Shown: positions 1 through 11,295, counted from the first letter of the stretch. The stretch is DNA of 64,000 bases from Lepiota brunneoincarnata (GCA_023014365.1 JAEBUN010000008.1:992001-1056000), one strand, 5' to 3'. A program made the numbers and translations. The notes: generated by a model from the letters alone, not told the origin.

Positions 1-3000
1 TACCAAGCTACGTCTCCTTCAACTTCCGGCCACCAGAACCTCTGCGTTATAAGCTTAGTGGTTGCGTATATTCCCCTGTGTCCTAGGAAGTCGTGGCTGG
101 CTCGCAACATATACATACGTTGCTCCTTATCCACTACTAGCTGATGCTGACCGCTAGGGCTCATCCTATACAGTCTCCCCTCTTCGTCCAAGAAGAAATG
201 CTCCACCATATGCTTAAGCTTACGCAGATCCGGCTCATCCAAGCCTTCAGCTGCGCTACTGCCCCCTGTTTTCAGGTATTCCCTGACTTTGGGTATTCTT
301 TTGTCCTGTATTCGCGCTGTATCTGTCCTGCGCGACTCATCATATGCTTCCTCTATCTCGGTCGACTTTTCCTCTTCGAAATCTGGCACTAGCCTGACAT
401 CCGTCATTAAGCTTAGTACTTGTCGATGGTTTTCTGGACAGGCTGGGTCTTCTATAACCCTAAGCTTAGCCTGTTGTTCATCCAAGTACTCTTCCCGAGC
501 TTGATCCAGCTCATACTCAAAATCATACACATCACGCGCCAGACCCTGGTAGAAGCCAGAGCGACTGTCGATCTCATCACAGAAGGCTTCCAAGGGTAAC
601 GGATCTGCAGCCCCCGGATCTTCTTTGATCAACTCGAACTCCTCTCCCTCGTCCTCGGATCCGTCGTCGAAACGACGGGCTGTCTCATCACCGGGATAGT
701 AATGTCGTCTGGACAGTCCATCCGGCCCAAATGTCTTTCCTTCTTTGTGTACTAGCGTGAAGTGGAACGATCTAATGAAGTCTACCCAACGGTTTACAGT
801 AGCGTTCGGGAGTTTTCCTGGGTTGTTTAACATCCCAAAGAGAAACTTCGCGTCTGTTTCCACTACTAGATTTCTCGATCCCCACAACAAATATTTCTCC
901 TGTTCCAGCACCATTCTTAAGCCGCATAGCTCTCGCTTGGGCTGAGAATACCTCTGCTGTCTCTCGTCCAATAATATTGACCCAAACTTCGCATAATGTA
1001 TAAGCTTAGCGTCTTCTCCATCTCGCTGATATATGTAGTATCCCACCGCCCTCCATGAGGTATCCACGGCTACTACTATGGGTTGTTTACTCGGGAATTC
1101 GGGGTTCCTGGTCGGGAAACAGCGTTGAATCGCATCTTTCAGCTCCTGCTGTGCTTTCCGTTCATTTTCTCCCCATTCAAACTCTTGCCCTTTCTTAAGC
1201 TTTTCGTATAGAGGTGCAGCAATGGCTATGAACTTCGGGATATGATTCCTGCAGCGCGTAGCTGTTCCTAGAAAACCCCTTAGCTCGGAGACATTCTCGC
1301 AATCCCCCCATCTTAATATCTTCCCAATGGTGTCTGTGGCAGGCAACCGTCCTTTATAAGAGCATTCAAAACCCACTACGGTGATTTCATCAGCGCAGAT
1401 AGTCGTCTTGGGCCCAGAGAAGGTTCCTCCTACGTATTTCATCCTCTGTAGAATCCTATTGACCGTCTGCATGTGTTCCCATACAAATCGTCGGATCCCT
1501 GGGTTTTCTTTCAGCGTCTCTTCCGTGCCATCTGGCAACTCATATCTAGTTTTGGGTCCTCTGATAGGTACATCATCTATGTACGGCATCGTGTATTCTG
1601 GTATCTCACTGGCCAGGATCGCTGTTACATCCTCATGAAATATAGGCACTGAATTGGTCCATCCCATGGGTAACGTCACTAAGCGTAGCGCTCCAAAAGG
1701 CATCTGGAACGTTGTTAAGTCCCGAGATGACTCAGCTAACAGTCGTTCGTCATAGCCAACATATAGATCCAGAATGCCTCCGCAAGCTCTGCCTGCGAAG
1801 TGCATTGCCAAATCTTCCGTTGCTGGCGGCAGTCCTGAATGCGCTATCGTCACTTTGTTCAGCGGTTCCAAGCTGTGTACCAGTCTCAAACTTTTCCCAT
1901 CTTTCTTCACCACACAGAACCATCTGGATCTATAGGATGAGTTCGACGGCTCGTATACACCAGCACTAATCTTTCTCTTTATAATGGCACAAACTTCATC
2001 ATAGATCGCTGGTGGAATCGGAATGGGCTTCTCAACCCACGGAGTATGTTCTACCGTCGGTATCTCGATCGGCGGGAAGAAATCTTCCCTAAAACATCCC
2101 TTTTCCTCATCTGTCCAGGCGAATGCCTTTTCTTGAAGCATCATGATGTGGTGCATCAGCTTTCTTTCCTCTGGCCACAAGAAATTCCCTGCATGGGCTT
2201 CGTCCAGCTTAAGCTTACGCTCCTCCGTATATCTGCCTGTCGGGACAAACTCTGGAGGATGCACGCTAAGCTCAGGCATTTCTGCCAGTGGGTCCCCTTT
2301 TATTTCTCGTTTTATCCTGAATCTCTCCGGTAGATCACCCAACACTGGCCTCACTTTTAAGGCTACTGGTTTATATTTCTTCCCAGCCAGGCATTGTACC
2401 GTATCTTCGTCATCTTCTTCTGTTTCGAAGACAGTTATTCCCTGGTCCTCTGTGCCCTGCGCGTTGGCTATGCGTCCTAGGCACAATAACGCCGTTGCTT
2501 TATCTTCCTGTGGGCAGTCCTTATCGCGTATAACTCGGTCAATGAACATTAGCTGTAGCTCGGCCTCTGAGAAGCTTCCTTTTGCTAAGCTTAGTGTTTG
2601 TGCGACGACAGGGCCCTTCTCATTATCATAGTCTATTATACAAGCCACCTCTCCTTGTCCCTCAGTCAACTCATCGAGGTTTCTTGAAAATTTTGACTGT
2701 TTTCCCTAAGCTTAGGAGGATTACACTCTCCTCGAGCATAAGTTGGTAACACAGCCCTTTCTCTGGTATTTGGGTCCGTAATAACCAAGGTTTGCTCGCC
2801 ACTGGCGCTATTCCTGACTTCGCTAGCCGTCATTACATCAAAGGGTCATCCCAGGAGTACTCGATACGCGGGGCTACGAACGATGTGAACTTGCAAATAG
2901 ATTGTGACTCCCCCGCAGGTAAAGCCTACGTTCTTTGCCAATCCACAAGTCTTTTCAACCTGCCCATTCGCACTCTGCAAATTTATCGTAGTATCTGGGT

Positions 3001-3799
3001 CCCAAGAAACTTGACATGCAATCGCCGCTTCCTGACTCATGGAGACGATCTGTGACCTGCTATCTAGCAAGGCCTCTTCCTGCCGAATCCCATTTATCAG
3101 AGTTGGCACTACTCTCAACAGCTCGCATTCTTTCGCAATAAACACTTGCCGTCCCCTGTCTCTTCGGGGCAGTGACTCCAAGTACTGCATGATTGGATCC
3201 TGAGCTACCCAGGCTTGGGTTGCCGAGCCTTCTCGGAGCACCGTATCATACTTCCGAGAGCCGTCTGCCAACTCCGTTATCATGACTTGTACTGGCCCAC
3301 TATTAATCTCTATATCTTCTGTATCATCGTCCCCGGGCCCTACTCCTGCTATTAAGCTTTGACTCGTGGGTACCCGTTTTCTCATAATGCGCTCTCTATA
3401 AGCATTCCTGTATATCGGTGACAATGCCAAGAGTTCTCCATGCGATACTGAGGCTTCTCGCTTCAATACCCTGCTGAGTACTTCCTCAACATCGACATTC
3501 CTCTCTATAGGGGCCTGGTGCTTATACGCAGGCTCCTTCTTGGATGGTTCCATCCTTCTGACAGGCAGTGGTGGTACCTCAACGACCGGGCGCAGTGGTT
3601 TCACATTTCTATATGGTAATTCTCCTGCTGCGGCACGCATTGGTTTCTCCATTGTCTGCCCTATTTCCTCATTTTCTGATTCTTCTGATCGCTCGGAATC
3701 CGACGCGTCCTCAGGAGTCTGTCCTCTGGCGAAGGCGACCTTCTTCTTCAGAGCCGGCTCCTTCCTCGAACCCTTTAGAAACCCGACTCCAAGTTCCAA
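1..3799 (-). pseudogene. Pol of gypsy-1: protease, reverse transcriptase, RNase H, start of integrase (partial)
   Basis: The protease segment (about 3150-2846) has the retropepsin context LLDS followed by Arg, then IVSMS, so the usual DSG/DTG triad reads DSR. A TGA at 2846-2848 follows LLG. The frame then stays open, and a one-base deletion in an A-run near 2697-2702 appears to shift it. The reverse transcriptase is plain, with SRWFCVVKKDGKSLRLVH near 1930-1880 and the catalytic MPYIDDVP near 1590-1565. RNase H follows (VVAVDTSWRAVGYY near 1080-1040). An H2C2-type integrase finger (HDFLGHRGIY, then FWWPE) begins at about 105-1. The integrase core is outside the window. It is a retrotransposition polyprotein and has no host role. 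Either the DSR change or the stop would probably disable it. Confidence 0.8.
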
Positions 3800-5442
3800 G
3801 TCTTCGCGCCACTCCTGGTGTCCAAATACTGGCTTGCCGAGGGCGTACCATCCGTCAAACCACTAAGCTTAGCCTGTATCTGGGCCAATTGCTCGGCCAA
3901 AGACTGTATCTCGACATTATCATCCTTTCTGGTCATAAGCTTAACCTTTGGAGCACTCCCGGCATGGATGGCAACTGTCTCCAACATTTCCATGCGTTGC
4001 TTCAGACGGCGGACTTCTTCTTCCGCTGGTGACCTTTGGTTTTCTGACCTCGGGAACGCTCTCTGTGCAAACACCGCTGACGTTGGCACTTGCGGTAACT
4101 CAGGCTCAACCTCCGGCAGTTCTGGTATCTGAACGAAGAGTTGTCCCTTTGTCGCATAGTACTTTGCCACTTTCTCTTTAATAGGCCCTTCTCCTCGAGG
4201 GATACTCGAGCCATCTCCCATATATATTTTGTTCCCTTCGACTCTAATTCGGCCAGCTTGCTTATCCGCCTCCATGTCCAGGCAGAATAACCAACTATGC
4301 CCTAATAACCAGCAGTAGAAACACTTGCGGTCGGAAAGCGACCCTGCCGACCCACTTCCGGTATTCCTCTGAGCGTGGTTATAACCGGCATGATTATGTC
4401 TGTCTTTTGCCAAGCTCTCTAAATATGATTTTAAGGTATGCCCCTGGATATTCATGAGGTCCTTAAGCTCAGCGAGACCGCCTGCCATCTGCGAGACTTC
4501 ATCCTGAAACTTCTGTTTTAAGCTTTGCAGCTCTCGCTTTACTACAGGGTCATAAGTCCCTGTTCCGGACGTCGCAGGTGGATGGCTCATTGATGCCGAG
4601 TTCACCGGCCTTGAATCCTGATGAAGGGATTGCATAAGTGTTTTGCCAATCGAAATTTCAACGGCTTTATCCACGACGATCCTCCAATCATAGGGGTCCT
4701 CTTCGCGTAAATCCTTCGCAGTTAGTGCCGACCCGTCGCTCGCAGTTCTACGCGCCCCGGTGATCGCTAATCTTGCATTGAGTACATCCTGGAACACCGA
4801 GTCCAGTGCGCTCGTAAATAACTCGACTAGTTCTCGGTTCGAGACTACCGCCGGCGACTTCAGACACTTCTCTGCTTCGAGAATGAATCGCCTTTTAAAG
4901 TCCAAGACTTTATGCTCCTCATTCATCGCAATGCCTCTACTCTCTGCGCAGAGTTCCCTCAATCGTCGCACTGAGCCCTGCTCGGCTGCCACAGTCTCGG
5001 GATACTCTTTCTTCAATCTCTCCACAAAGCCTGTCCAGCTTCCTGCTGGGAACTCCGCAAAACTCATCCACTCTTCATGGATATCCTGGTCCACATATGA
5101 CACTGCCCAATTTATCCTTTCTGCATCGTCCGTCGTCTTCGTTATCGTGAAGAGCCGTTCAAGCGTCCAGAGATAATTTCTCAATGTCTGTGGTTTTGAT
5201 GCATCCCATCTGGGAGCATTATTGCTAAAGGGAATTGGCATATGCTCGTGTCCCATTTTTCTAGCTGTGGTCGTCGTAGACGGCGTAGTTTGGTTTGTCT
5301 GTACAGTCGGAGTTGACTGCGATATCTGTGGTACCGTAGAGGCACCAGGAGGGTTCGTATGAAACGAGTTTTGGTTTGTAAATGCTAAGCTTAGCGTAGG
5401 AACGGTCTGACTGTCCTGGCTTTCGGTGTGCAGAATATGCAC
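3775..5442 (-). CDS. Gag-like polyprotein of gypsy-1 (capsid plus CCHC zinc knuckle)
   Basis: Structural Gag protein that would assemble the retrotransposon particle and bind its RNA. The frame is open from 5778 down to the TAA at 3775. The first ATG is near 5256, so the true start may be there or be created by splicing or a non-ATG start upstream. The first 60 residues of the listed span are Ser/Thr/Pro-rich. A helical capsid-like part rich in Trp, Leu and Glu follows (about 70-240 of the listed frame). A knuckle of spacing C-X2-C-X4-H-X4-C lies near residues 373-386, and a coiled segment near 480-520. The 3' end overlaps the Pol frame by 25 bases in another frame, so Pol may be made by ribosomal frameshifting. 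At least three TAAGCTTA palindromes fall in this frame and are read as Lys-Leu or as Leu-Ser-Leu. Confidence 0.75.
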   Translation of the reverse strand: MHILHTESQDSQTVPTLSLAFTNQNSFHTNPPGASTVPQISQSTPTVQTNQTTPSTTTTARKMGHEHMPIPFSNNAPRWDASKPQTLRNYLWTLERLFTITKTTDDAERINWAVSYVDQDIHEEWMSFAEFPAGSWTGFVERLKKEYPETVAAEQGSVRRLRELCAESRGIAMNEEHKVLDFKRRFILEAEKCLKSPAVVSNRELVELFTSALDSVFQDVLNARLAITGARRTASDGSALTAKDLREEDPYDWRIVVDKAVEISIGKTLMQSLHQDSRPVNSASMSHPPATSGTGTYDPVVKRELQSLKQKFQDEVSQMAGGLAELKDLMNIQGHTLKSYLESLAKDRHNHAGYNHAQRNTGSGSAGSLSDRKCFYCWLLGHSWLFCLDMEADKQAGRIRVEGNKIYMGDGSSIPRGEGPIKEKVAKYYATKGQLFVQIPELPEVEPELPQVPTSAVFAQRAFPRSENQRSPAEEEVRRLKQRMEMLETVAIHAGSAPKVKLMTRKDDNVEIQSLAEQLAQIQAKLSGLTDGTPSASQYLDTRSGAKTWNLESGF

Positions 5443-5800
5443 TATGTTGCGAGCTGAGGCTGGAAGCCTTATAGTAATTCTGGGAGCAGTAGAGGTCGGC
5501 GGTGCGACTTCTCTCGATACTGCAACTGCTGAACCACTTGCTGTGTTCGCAGCTAAAGAGTTATCGGGATCTTTTCGCTTTCGAGAGGTACTAGCGGCGA
5601 TGAGGCCTTCAGAACCTTCTGGACGATTGGAATTCCGAGTAGTTCTCTGTTTTGGGGGGTCGACCTTCCTGAGACTGTTCTCGAAGGATGTTTTGGGTGA
5701 CTTTACGGTCTTTGCTTGAACCTTTTTCTGCTTCGCAGGTGAAAGGCGGGCCAGTGTCCAAGTCTTTTGGTGTTTGTCTCATGAAATTCAACTGAAAACC

Positions 5801-5819
5801 CCCCTCGCGGTGGGCTCCA
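5801..5819 (-). promoter_or_regulatory. Candidate primer-binding site of gypsy-1
   Basis: On the minus strand the LTR ends in CA, then TC, then TGGAGCCCACCGCGAGGGG. A TGG within a few bases of the LTR end is the usual layout of a tRNA primer-binding site. I could not match it to a known tRNA 3' end. Confidence 0.45.
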
Positions 5820-5821
5820 GA

Positions 5822-7067
5822 TGAAAAGGAAGAAACTTTCGTAGATTTTAATATAGATAGTGGGCTTGTTTTCACTAAGCTTAGCTGCAATTCGATAAGC
5901 TTAAGCTAATACAAGTGGAATGATATAGATAATGAACAGTTTCGTCTTTTAGGGTGTTCTGGGGGTGCATTCTGACAGCGAAATTCAAGAGAGTAGTGTT
6001 TTTAGAGGTTAACGAACAGCCGTTGAAGTTATCTTAGCCGTACGGTGCAACAATGAAAGGACAATCCCTGTCAATTCAAAGTGCTGGGTCTCTGGTCTCT
6101 GGTCTCTGGTCTCTGGACTCTGGTCTCTGTCTCTGTCTCTGGGTTGGTCAACGACCGAAGAAATCACACTTAACGACGCACACTAAATAGCCCTCTGAAA
6201 CCGTTCTTGATCACAGCTCACAGACTTGCGTGTGGAAGTGGGGGTGAGACCTCTTGCTTCTTCACGAACAAGTGCGACCGTATTTATATTGTTTAGATAC
6301 ATACGGGAGATAGTAAATATGAAATAGAAAACAATAAGCTTAATTGTTACAGGCACTGTAGAACATTTTGGAAGGTTCAGCAGCATTTCTACCTCACCCT
6401 GGGTTATGGGTTTTTCTCTGATTAACGAATGGCAATCCAGCCAGACGTGTTCCGTGCTCGTCTGCATTATTCTGCATCCACACGAGCGCGTTAAGTTTCC
6501 GGATCAATTATGATCGGAATGTATAGCGGATGGACAATTCCTTGATCCGTTGTAATTAATCTCAGTTAAGCAGTATGCCAAAGTGCCGGGACCCCCAAAG
6601 CACTCGTTAATTAGGAGTCTTTGATATTTCTAGGTTTTTGGGCATCGGGTATTGCCTCCCGAACGTTGGATGTTCCGTTCCGTGGTCCGGTCATCATTAT
6701 TGAACTTGCTATAGACGTAATACGCCTGCGACAGCCGCTAGGTACATTCTTTTATGTTTAAACGCATTCGGGTTCATCAGAAAACTGCTCGTAAGGTCCC
6801 TTGATGCGACCGGGGTATACTTGATAGGCTATGTAGAGCCCTGAATCCCTCCGGAGAGCGTTCTGATAGCTTGGTTCACTAAGCTTAGTGATAATGAGCT
6901 GGTTTGAACACTTCCGAGGCTCGAATATCCTTAGTTTGGTCGAACTGGCTACTACGGGATATAGTACCAATCCTCTATAGAGTTCTTTAATGATATAGCC
7001 AATGATTCTATGTAGAGAATCGTTCTGGAGTACGGAATTCATGTATAGGTGTGAAATCGGCATATCA
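5822..7067 (-). repeat. 5' LTR of gypsy-1 (LTR copy A, 1246 bp)
   Basis: Bounded by TG and CA on either strand and closely matched by copies at 7812-9111 and 63742-64000. Read on the minus strand it ends in CCTTTTCA directly before the primer-binding-type sequence of gypsy-1, which fixes its orientation. It holds a TATAAATA box (6288-6281, minus) and a GGTCTCT/CTCTGT microsatellite at about 6088-6145 that accounts for the 54-bp length difference from copy B. It also holds four TAAGCTTA palindromes (5876, 5896, 6335, 6880). Confidence 0.85.
6281..6288 (-). promoter_or_regulatory. TATA box of the gypsy-1 LTR promoter
   Basis: TATAAATA on the minus strand, about 780 bp after the LTR start. The same box is kept in LTR copy B (8326-8333), so it probably drives transcription toward gag. 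The start point is not determined. Confidence 0.5.
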
Positions 7068-9309
7068 ACGCCTCCCCCAGGGACGAGACCCCCAACCCCA
7101 ACAACACCCCAGAACCAACAGCTGCCCCAGCCGCCTCCCTTAGATACCATACAGCTGGAGTACAATCATATGGACCAGATCACCCTTCTGATGGAGATCT
7201 GCGTGAGGCTGCCACCAACAGAGCCTTTACGACTAGATTGGAACACACTTCAATTTCAGAATATGACCGACAACTCTGGTACAACTATACCCACCATGTA
7301 TGACAGACTAAGGCTCTCACTACTGTGTACAATACGCAATGTGCCTGGGCAGAATCACTCGAGTGACTTCTCCGCTCAAGATTGGGCCTCATGTCCAAGG
7401 TGTTAAAGAACCTACCCAAACGAGATGAGGTACATACCTCGCAGCCCCCCACCGCAACCATCCCCACCACTACCATGACAACCACTGCCACAATCATCAC
7501 CACCATCCCCAACAAGGGAAAAAAGCCCACCAGTGTCAGAAATCCCTTCAGACTTCTCACCCCCACTAAGAACACCACCCACACCATCGCCAGTAACAAT
7601 GTCCCGATTCAGAACTCCCCCAACCCTGTTCACTCACGAACCAACACCTGAACCACTGACAGATCAGTCTGCATCCAATGCAGACATACAGGACACTGGG
7701 CCATGGATTGCCCCCAATTTGCCTGCCTCAGATGCAAGCAATATGCCCCAGGGCATTATTCATACAACTGCATCAAATATAGATGCCCCCACTGCGCTGT
7801 TTTCCAACCACTGAAAAGGTGGAAACTTTCGTGGGTTTTAATATAGATAAATGGCTTGTTCTCACTAAGCTTAGTCGAAATTTGATAAGCTTAAGTTAAT
7901 ACAAGTAGTATTAGATAGATAATGAACAGTTTCATCTTTTAGGGTGTTCTGGGGGTGCGTTCTGACAGCGAAATTCAAGAGAATAGTGTTTTTAGAGGTT
8001 AACAAACAGCCGTTGAAGTTATCTTAGCCGTACAGTGCAACAGTGAAAGGACAATCCCTGTCAATTCAAAGTGTGGGGTCTCTAGTCTCTGGTCTCTGGT
8101 CTCTGAACTCTGTTCTCTGTCTCTGTCTCTGTCTCTAGCACTCTGGAACTCTAAACTCTGGACTCTGTTCTCTGTCTCTGTCTCTGGGTTGGTCGATGAC
8201 TGAAGAAATCACACTTAATGACACACACTAAATAGTCCTCTGAAACCATTCTTGATCATGGCTTGCAGACTTGCATGTGGAAGCGGGGGTGAGACCTCTT
8301 GCTTCTCCATGAACAAGCGTGACCATATTTATATTGTTTAGATACATGTGAGAGATAGTAAATATGAAATAGAAAACAATAAGCTTAATTGTTACAGGTA
8401 CTGCAGAATATTTTGGAAGGTTCGGCAGCATTTCTACCTTGCCCTGGGTTATGGGTTTTTCTCTGATTGATGAATGGCAATCCAGCCAGACATGTTCCGT
8501 GCTCGTCTGCATTATTCTGCATCCATGCAAGCACGTTAAACCTCCAGATCAATTATGATCAGAATGTATGGTGTATGTACAATCCCTTGATCCGTTGTAA
8601 TTAATCTCAGTCAGGCAGTATGCCAAGGTGCTGGGACCCACAAAGCACTCGTTAATTATGAGTGTTTGATATGTCTAGGGTTTTGGGCATTGGGTGTCGC
8701 CTCCCGAACATTGGACGTTCCGTTCCGTGGTCTGGTCATCATTATTGGGCTCGCTATGGGCATAATACCCCTGCGACAGCTGCTATGTACATTCTTTAGG
8801 TTCCAACAAATCTGAGTTCATCAGAAAACTGCTCGTAAGGTCCCTTGATGCGACCAGAGTATACTCGATAGGCTATGTAAAGTCCAGAATCCCTCCAGAG
8901 AGCATTCTGATAGCTTGGTTCACTAAGCTTAGTGATAATGAGCTGGTTTGAACACTTCTAAGGCTTGAATATCCTCAGTTCGGTCGAACTGGCTACTACG
9001 GGATGTAGTACCAATCCTCTATAGGGTTCTTTAATGATATAGCCAATGATTCTATGTAGAGAATTGTTCCGGAGTACGGAATTCATGTATAGGCGTGAAA
9101 TCGGTGTATCACCACGCCATAAACGGACCGAATGCCCAAGTCAAAAGACTCGACATGCCCCCTATTCCAGAAATCCAGCAACCTGTCCCTCGACCACTCC
9201 CACAACTCACCATAGATACATCGATCTCACTCATGACGATTATTACGAGGAATGCTACGACGACGTGGCCGAATCAAACATTACAGGAGAACCATGCAGT
9301 TCTTTCTGA
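7068..9309 (+). pseudogene. Zinc-knuckle (Gag-like) gene split by a solo LTR
   Basis: Two blocks, 7068-7811 and 9116-9309, belong to one frame interrupted by LTR copy B. The left block ends with a C-X2-C-X4-H-X4-C knuckle (from 7670), a second C-X2-C-X6-H-X4-C and a CPHC pair. The right block continues in the same frame with a Tyr/Asp-rich tail to a TGA at 9307. The five bases ACCAC stand on both sides of the LTR, so removing the LTR and one ACCAC restores the join. The 5' portion (7068-7660) is Pro/Thr/Gln-rich, with stops in every frame, and is already decayed. This could be the Gag of another retroelement or a free CCHC protein. No pol is attached. Confidence 0.6.
7812..9111 (-). repeat. 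Solo LTR of the gypsy-1 family (LTR copy B, 1300 bp)
   Basis: Nearly collinear with LTR A, with TG...CA ends. It is flanked by ACCAC at 7807-7811 and 9111-9115. The terminal A of the LTR is shared with the right copy, so the target duplication is 5 bp (ACCAC) or 4 bp (CCAC). No internal element sequence is attached, so it is a solo LTR left by LTR-LTR recombination. Differences from LTR A are mainly transitions plus an expanded CTCTGT microsatellite (about 8079-8190). TATAAATA is kept at 8326-8333 (minus), and four TAAGCTTA palindromes are kept (7866, 7886, 8380, 8924). Confidence 0.85.
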
Positions 9310-9590
9310 AGAAAACCCAACCACTCCACCAGAAGAAAGAATGGAAAGCCCCCACTTCAGACGCCTTCTATACGACATTTTCTATCCTGGACAACCTCCC
9401 TCTCCAGAAACTGCCACTATACTTGATCTCCACAGAACTCCCACTCCCACTTTCTCTCCCATCGTCCCTCCCAGACCAGACTCCACCGACCAAACTCAGA
9501 TTGAATATTACAAACCAAATTACCTAGCCGAATACCCGGAAGAAGGAAATTAACGAGTTGTATGGAAAACAACTCTAGAAACGGACCTAA
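9310..9590. other. Spacer after the split zinc-knuckle gene
   Basis: Partly open in the frame ending at 9553 (Pro/Thr/Glu-rich, retroelement-like composition). I see no recognisable domain. It is probably the rest of the decayed Gag-like sequence. Confidence 0.3.
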
Positions 9591-9976
9591 TGTTATCAGA
9601 ATTCCATCAGAAGGACAGTTATCTTTAGTTATATTTCCCATGTCACTATGAAACTATCAGTAGTGTACATCAGAAGGATGATTCTTACCACATGCCTCAT
9701 GTTTTCTTATCTCTGACTCATAGTTACTTTGGTCCGGACTATTATAGTAGGAGTACAGCCACACTCAGAAGTATATAAGGATACAGTACAGTACCTTGTA
9801 TCCTTATCTTAGTGTTATACAGTTCTTGCCTCCTATACCTCTTTGCCCTTAAAACCGGCTGGACTATAGTGCTCTGTTGTCTCCAAGTCATGCCTAGTAA
9901 GACAGGACCAAGTCTGTATAGACATCCTGTGTCGAACACCATGCTACTCAAGAGCAAACCCCTAACCCAGGTAACA
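9591..9976 (+). repeat. Copia-type LTR, copy 1 (386 bp), at the edge of the copia fragment
   Basis: Starts TGTTATCAG and ends GGTAACA, so the ends form a short TGTTA/TAACA inverted repeat. It contains a TATATAAGG box near 9774. About 85-90% alike by eye to the copy at 10473-10861. The right flank is directly the middle of a copia reverse transcriptase frame and there is no matching target duplication. This copy therefore marks a deletion or recombination junction and is not a clean insertion. Confidence 0.7.
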
Positions 9977-10472
9977 TCTCCCAAGTCCCTGGTGTGGACT
10001 ATTTTGATACATTTGCACCTGTTGCTAAGCTCCCATTGATCAGAACAATCCTGGCAATTGCAGCAGATTGAGACATGGAGATCCACTAGATTGACATAAA
10101 GGGAACATACCTGAATGGTGTCCTCAGTGAGGACGAGACCATATACATATATGCACCAGCCACCCAGATTTGAGGATCCTGCACACCCTGGGAAAGTGTG
10201 CAAGTTGAGAAAGACCCTTTATGGCCTAAAACAGCCAGGTCATTGATGGTATCAACAATTATGTGAGATTCTGGTCAGCAACCTTGATTTCACGTGCTGT
10301 GAAGTTGACCAGTGTGTCTTCCTCAAACACAATGAGCCAGACCTCACCATCCTTGCTGTTCATGTTGATGACTGCACTCTCACAGCCACCAATATCACTC
10401 TCATTGTCTGGCTGAAGACAACGATCTCTGAATATGTGGAGATCACTGACTTGGGCGAAATCCACTGGCTAC

Positions 10473-10861
10473 TGTTATCAGAAATTCCATCAGAAGGACA
10501 GTTATATTTAGTACAAATTCCCATGTTACTATGAAACAATCAGTAGTGTATATCAGAAGGACTATTCTTAGTTATGACTCATTTTCCTTATCTCTGACTC
10601 ACAATTACCTGGGTCTGGTCTATTACAGTAGGAGCATAGCCACACTTAGAAGTATATAAGGATACAGTACATCCCTATGTATCCCTATCTTAGTGTTACA
10701 TATACAGTTCTTGCCTCCTATATCTCTTTGCCCTTAAAACTGGCTGGACTATAGTGCTCCATTGTCTCTAAGTCATGCCTAGTAGGACAAGACCAAGTCT
10801 GTATAGACATCTTGCCTCAAATGCTGTGCTACTCAAGAGCAAACCCCTAACCCGGGTAACA
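10473..10861 (+). repeat. Solo LTR, copy 2 of the TGTTATC family, nested in copia RT
   Basis: TGTTATC...GGTAACA, 389 bp, flanked by a 5-bp target duplication GCTAC. Removing it and one GCTAC restores the copia frame across IHWL / LGIRIA. It contains a TATATAAGG box near 10652. No internal sequence is attached, hence a solo LTR. Confidence 0.85.
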
Positions 10862-10991
10862 GCTACTAGGCATCCGGATAGCTTGTGTACATGAGCAGAA
10901 CACCCTCAGTATGTCCCAGGACTCCTACATAGAGTCCTTGCTCTGCCATTTTGGTTTCGAAGACCAAAAACCAGTGACAATCCCCATGGAC

Positions 10992-11295
10992 TGTTAGAGG
11001 AATAAGAGGCCCAAAACCAAGTTGATAATCAAGTGAGGGGCTTCACCCCTCAACCTGTGCCTATGTATATACTACAGACAGTGCTATAAATACTACAGAA
11101 TGTCCTGGAACATCAGAGAACAACTATTTACAGCACAAGATCAAGTTCTATCTAAGAATACCCATCAGGCAACCTACATCAGAAGAGGAGTAAGAATAGA
11201 TGAGTGGCAACCTGTTACACCAGTTAGATACACTGGGTGATCAGTATGCTAAGCTTACTAGGATTGGGATCTGGCTACCCAGCTGTCCCCTTACA
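10992..11295 (+). repeat. Solo LTR of a second family (304 bp), nested in copia pol
   Basis: Starts TGTTAG and ends CTTACA, flanked by the target duplication TGGAC. Excision restores the copia frame TIPMD-PSTWLT. An inverted, closely similar copy lies at 29596-29895. It includes one TAAGCTTA (11250), which has decayed in the other copy. Confidence 0.85.

Larger units (their letters stand above)
1..7067 (-). mobile_element. gypsy-1: Ty3/gypsy LTR retrotransposon, 5' part, runs off the left edge
   Basis: Reading the minus strand from 7067 downwards gives a TG...CA LTR (7067-5822), a primer-binding-type TGG two bases after the LTR, a Gag-like frame with a CCHC knuckle, then a Pol frame with protease, reverse transcriptase, RNase H and the start of the integrase zinc finger at the window edge. 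The order PR-RT-RH-INT is that of Ty3/gypsy (Metaviridae). The 3' part and 3' LTR lie outside the window. The Pol frame has one in-frame TGA (2846-2848) and a probable one-base loss near 2697-2702, so this copy is probably defective. Its Pol resembles that of gypsy-4, but only gypsy-1 and its LTRs are studded with the palindrome TAAGCTTA. Confidence 0.88.

Noticed and set aside
5822..9111. LTR A, the 7068-7811 interval and LTR B as one short non-autonomous LTR element
   Set aside because: LTR A is followed on the minus strand by a primer-site-like TGG and the gypsy-1 gag, and LTR B has its own ACCAC duplication inside a continuous knuckle frame. They are therefore separate insertions.
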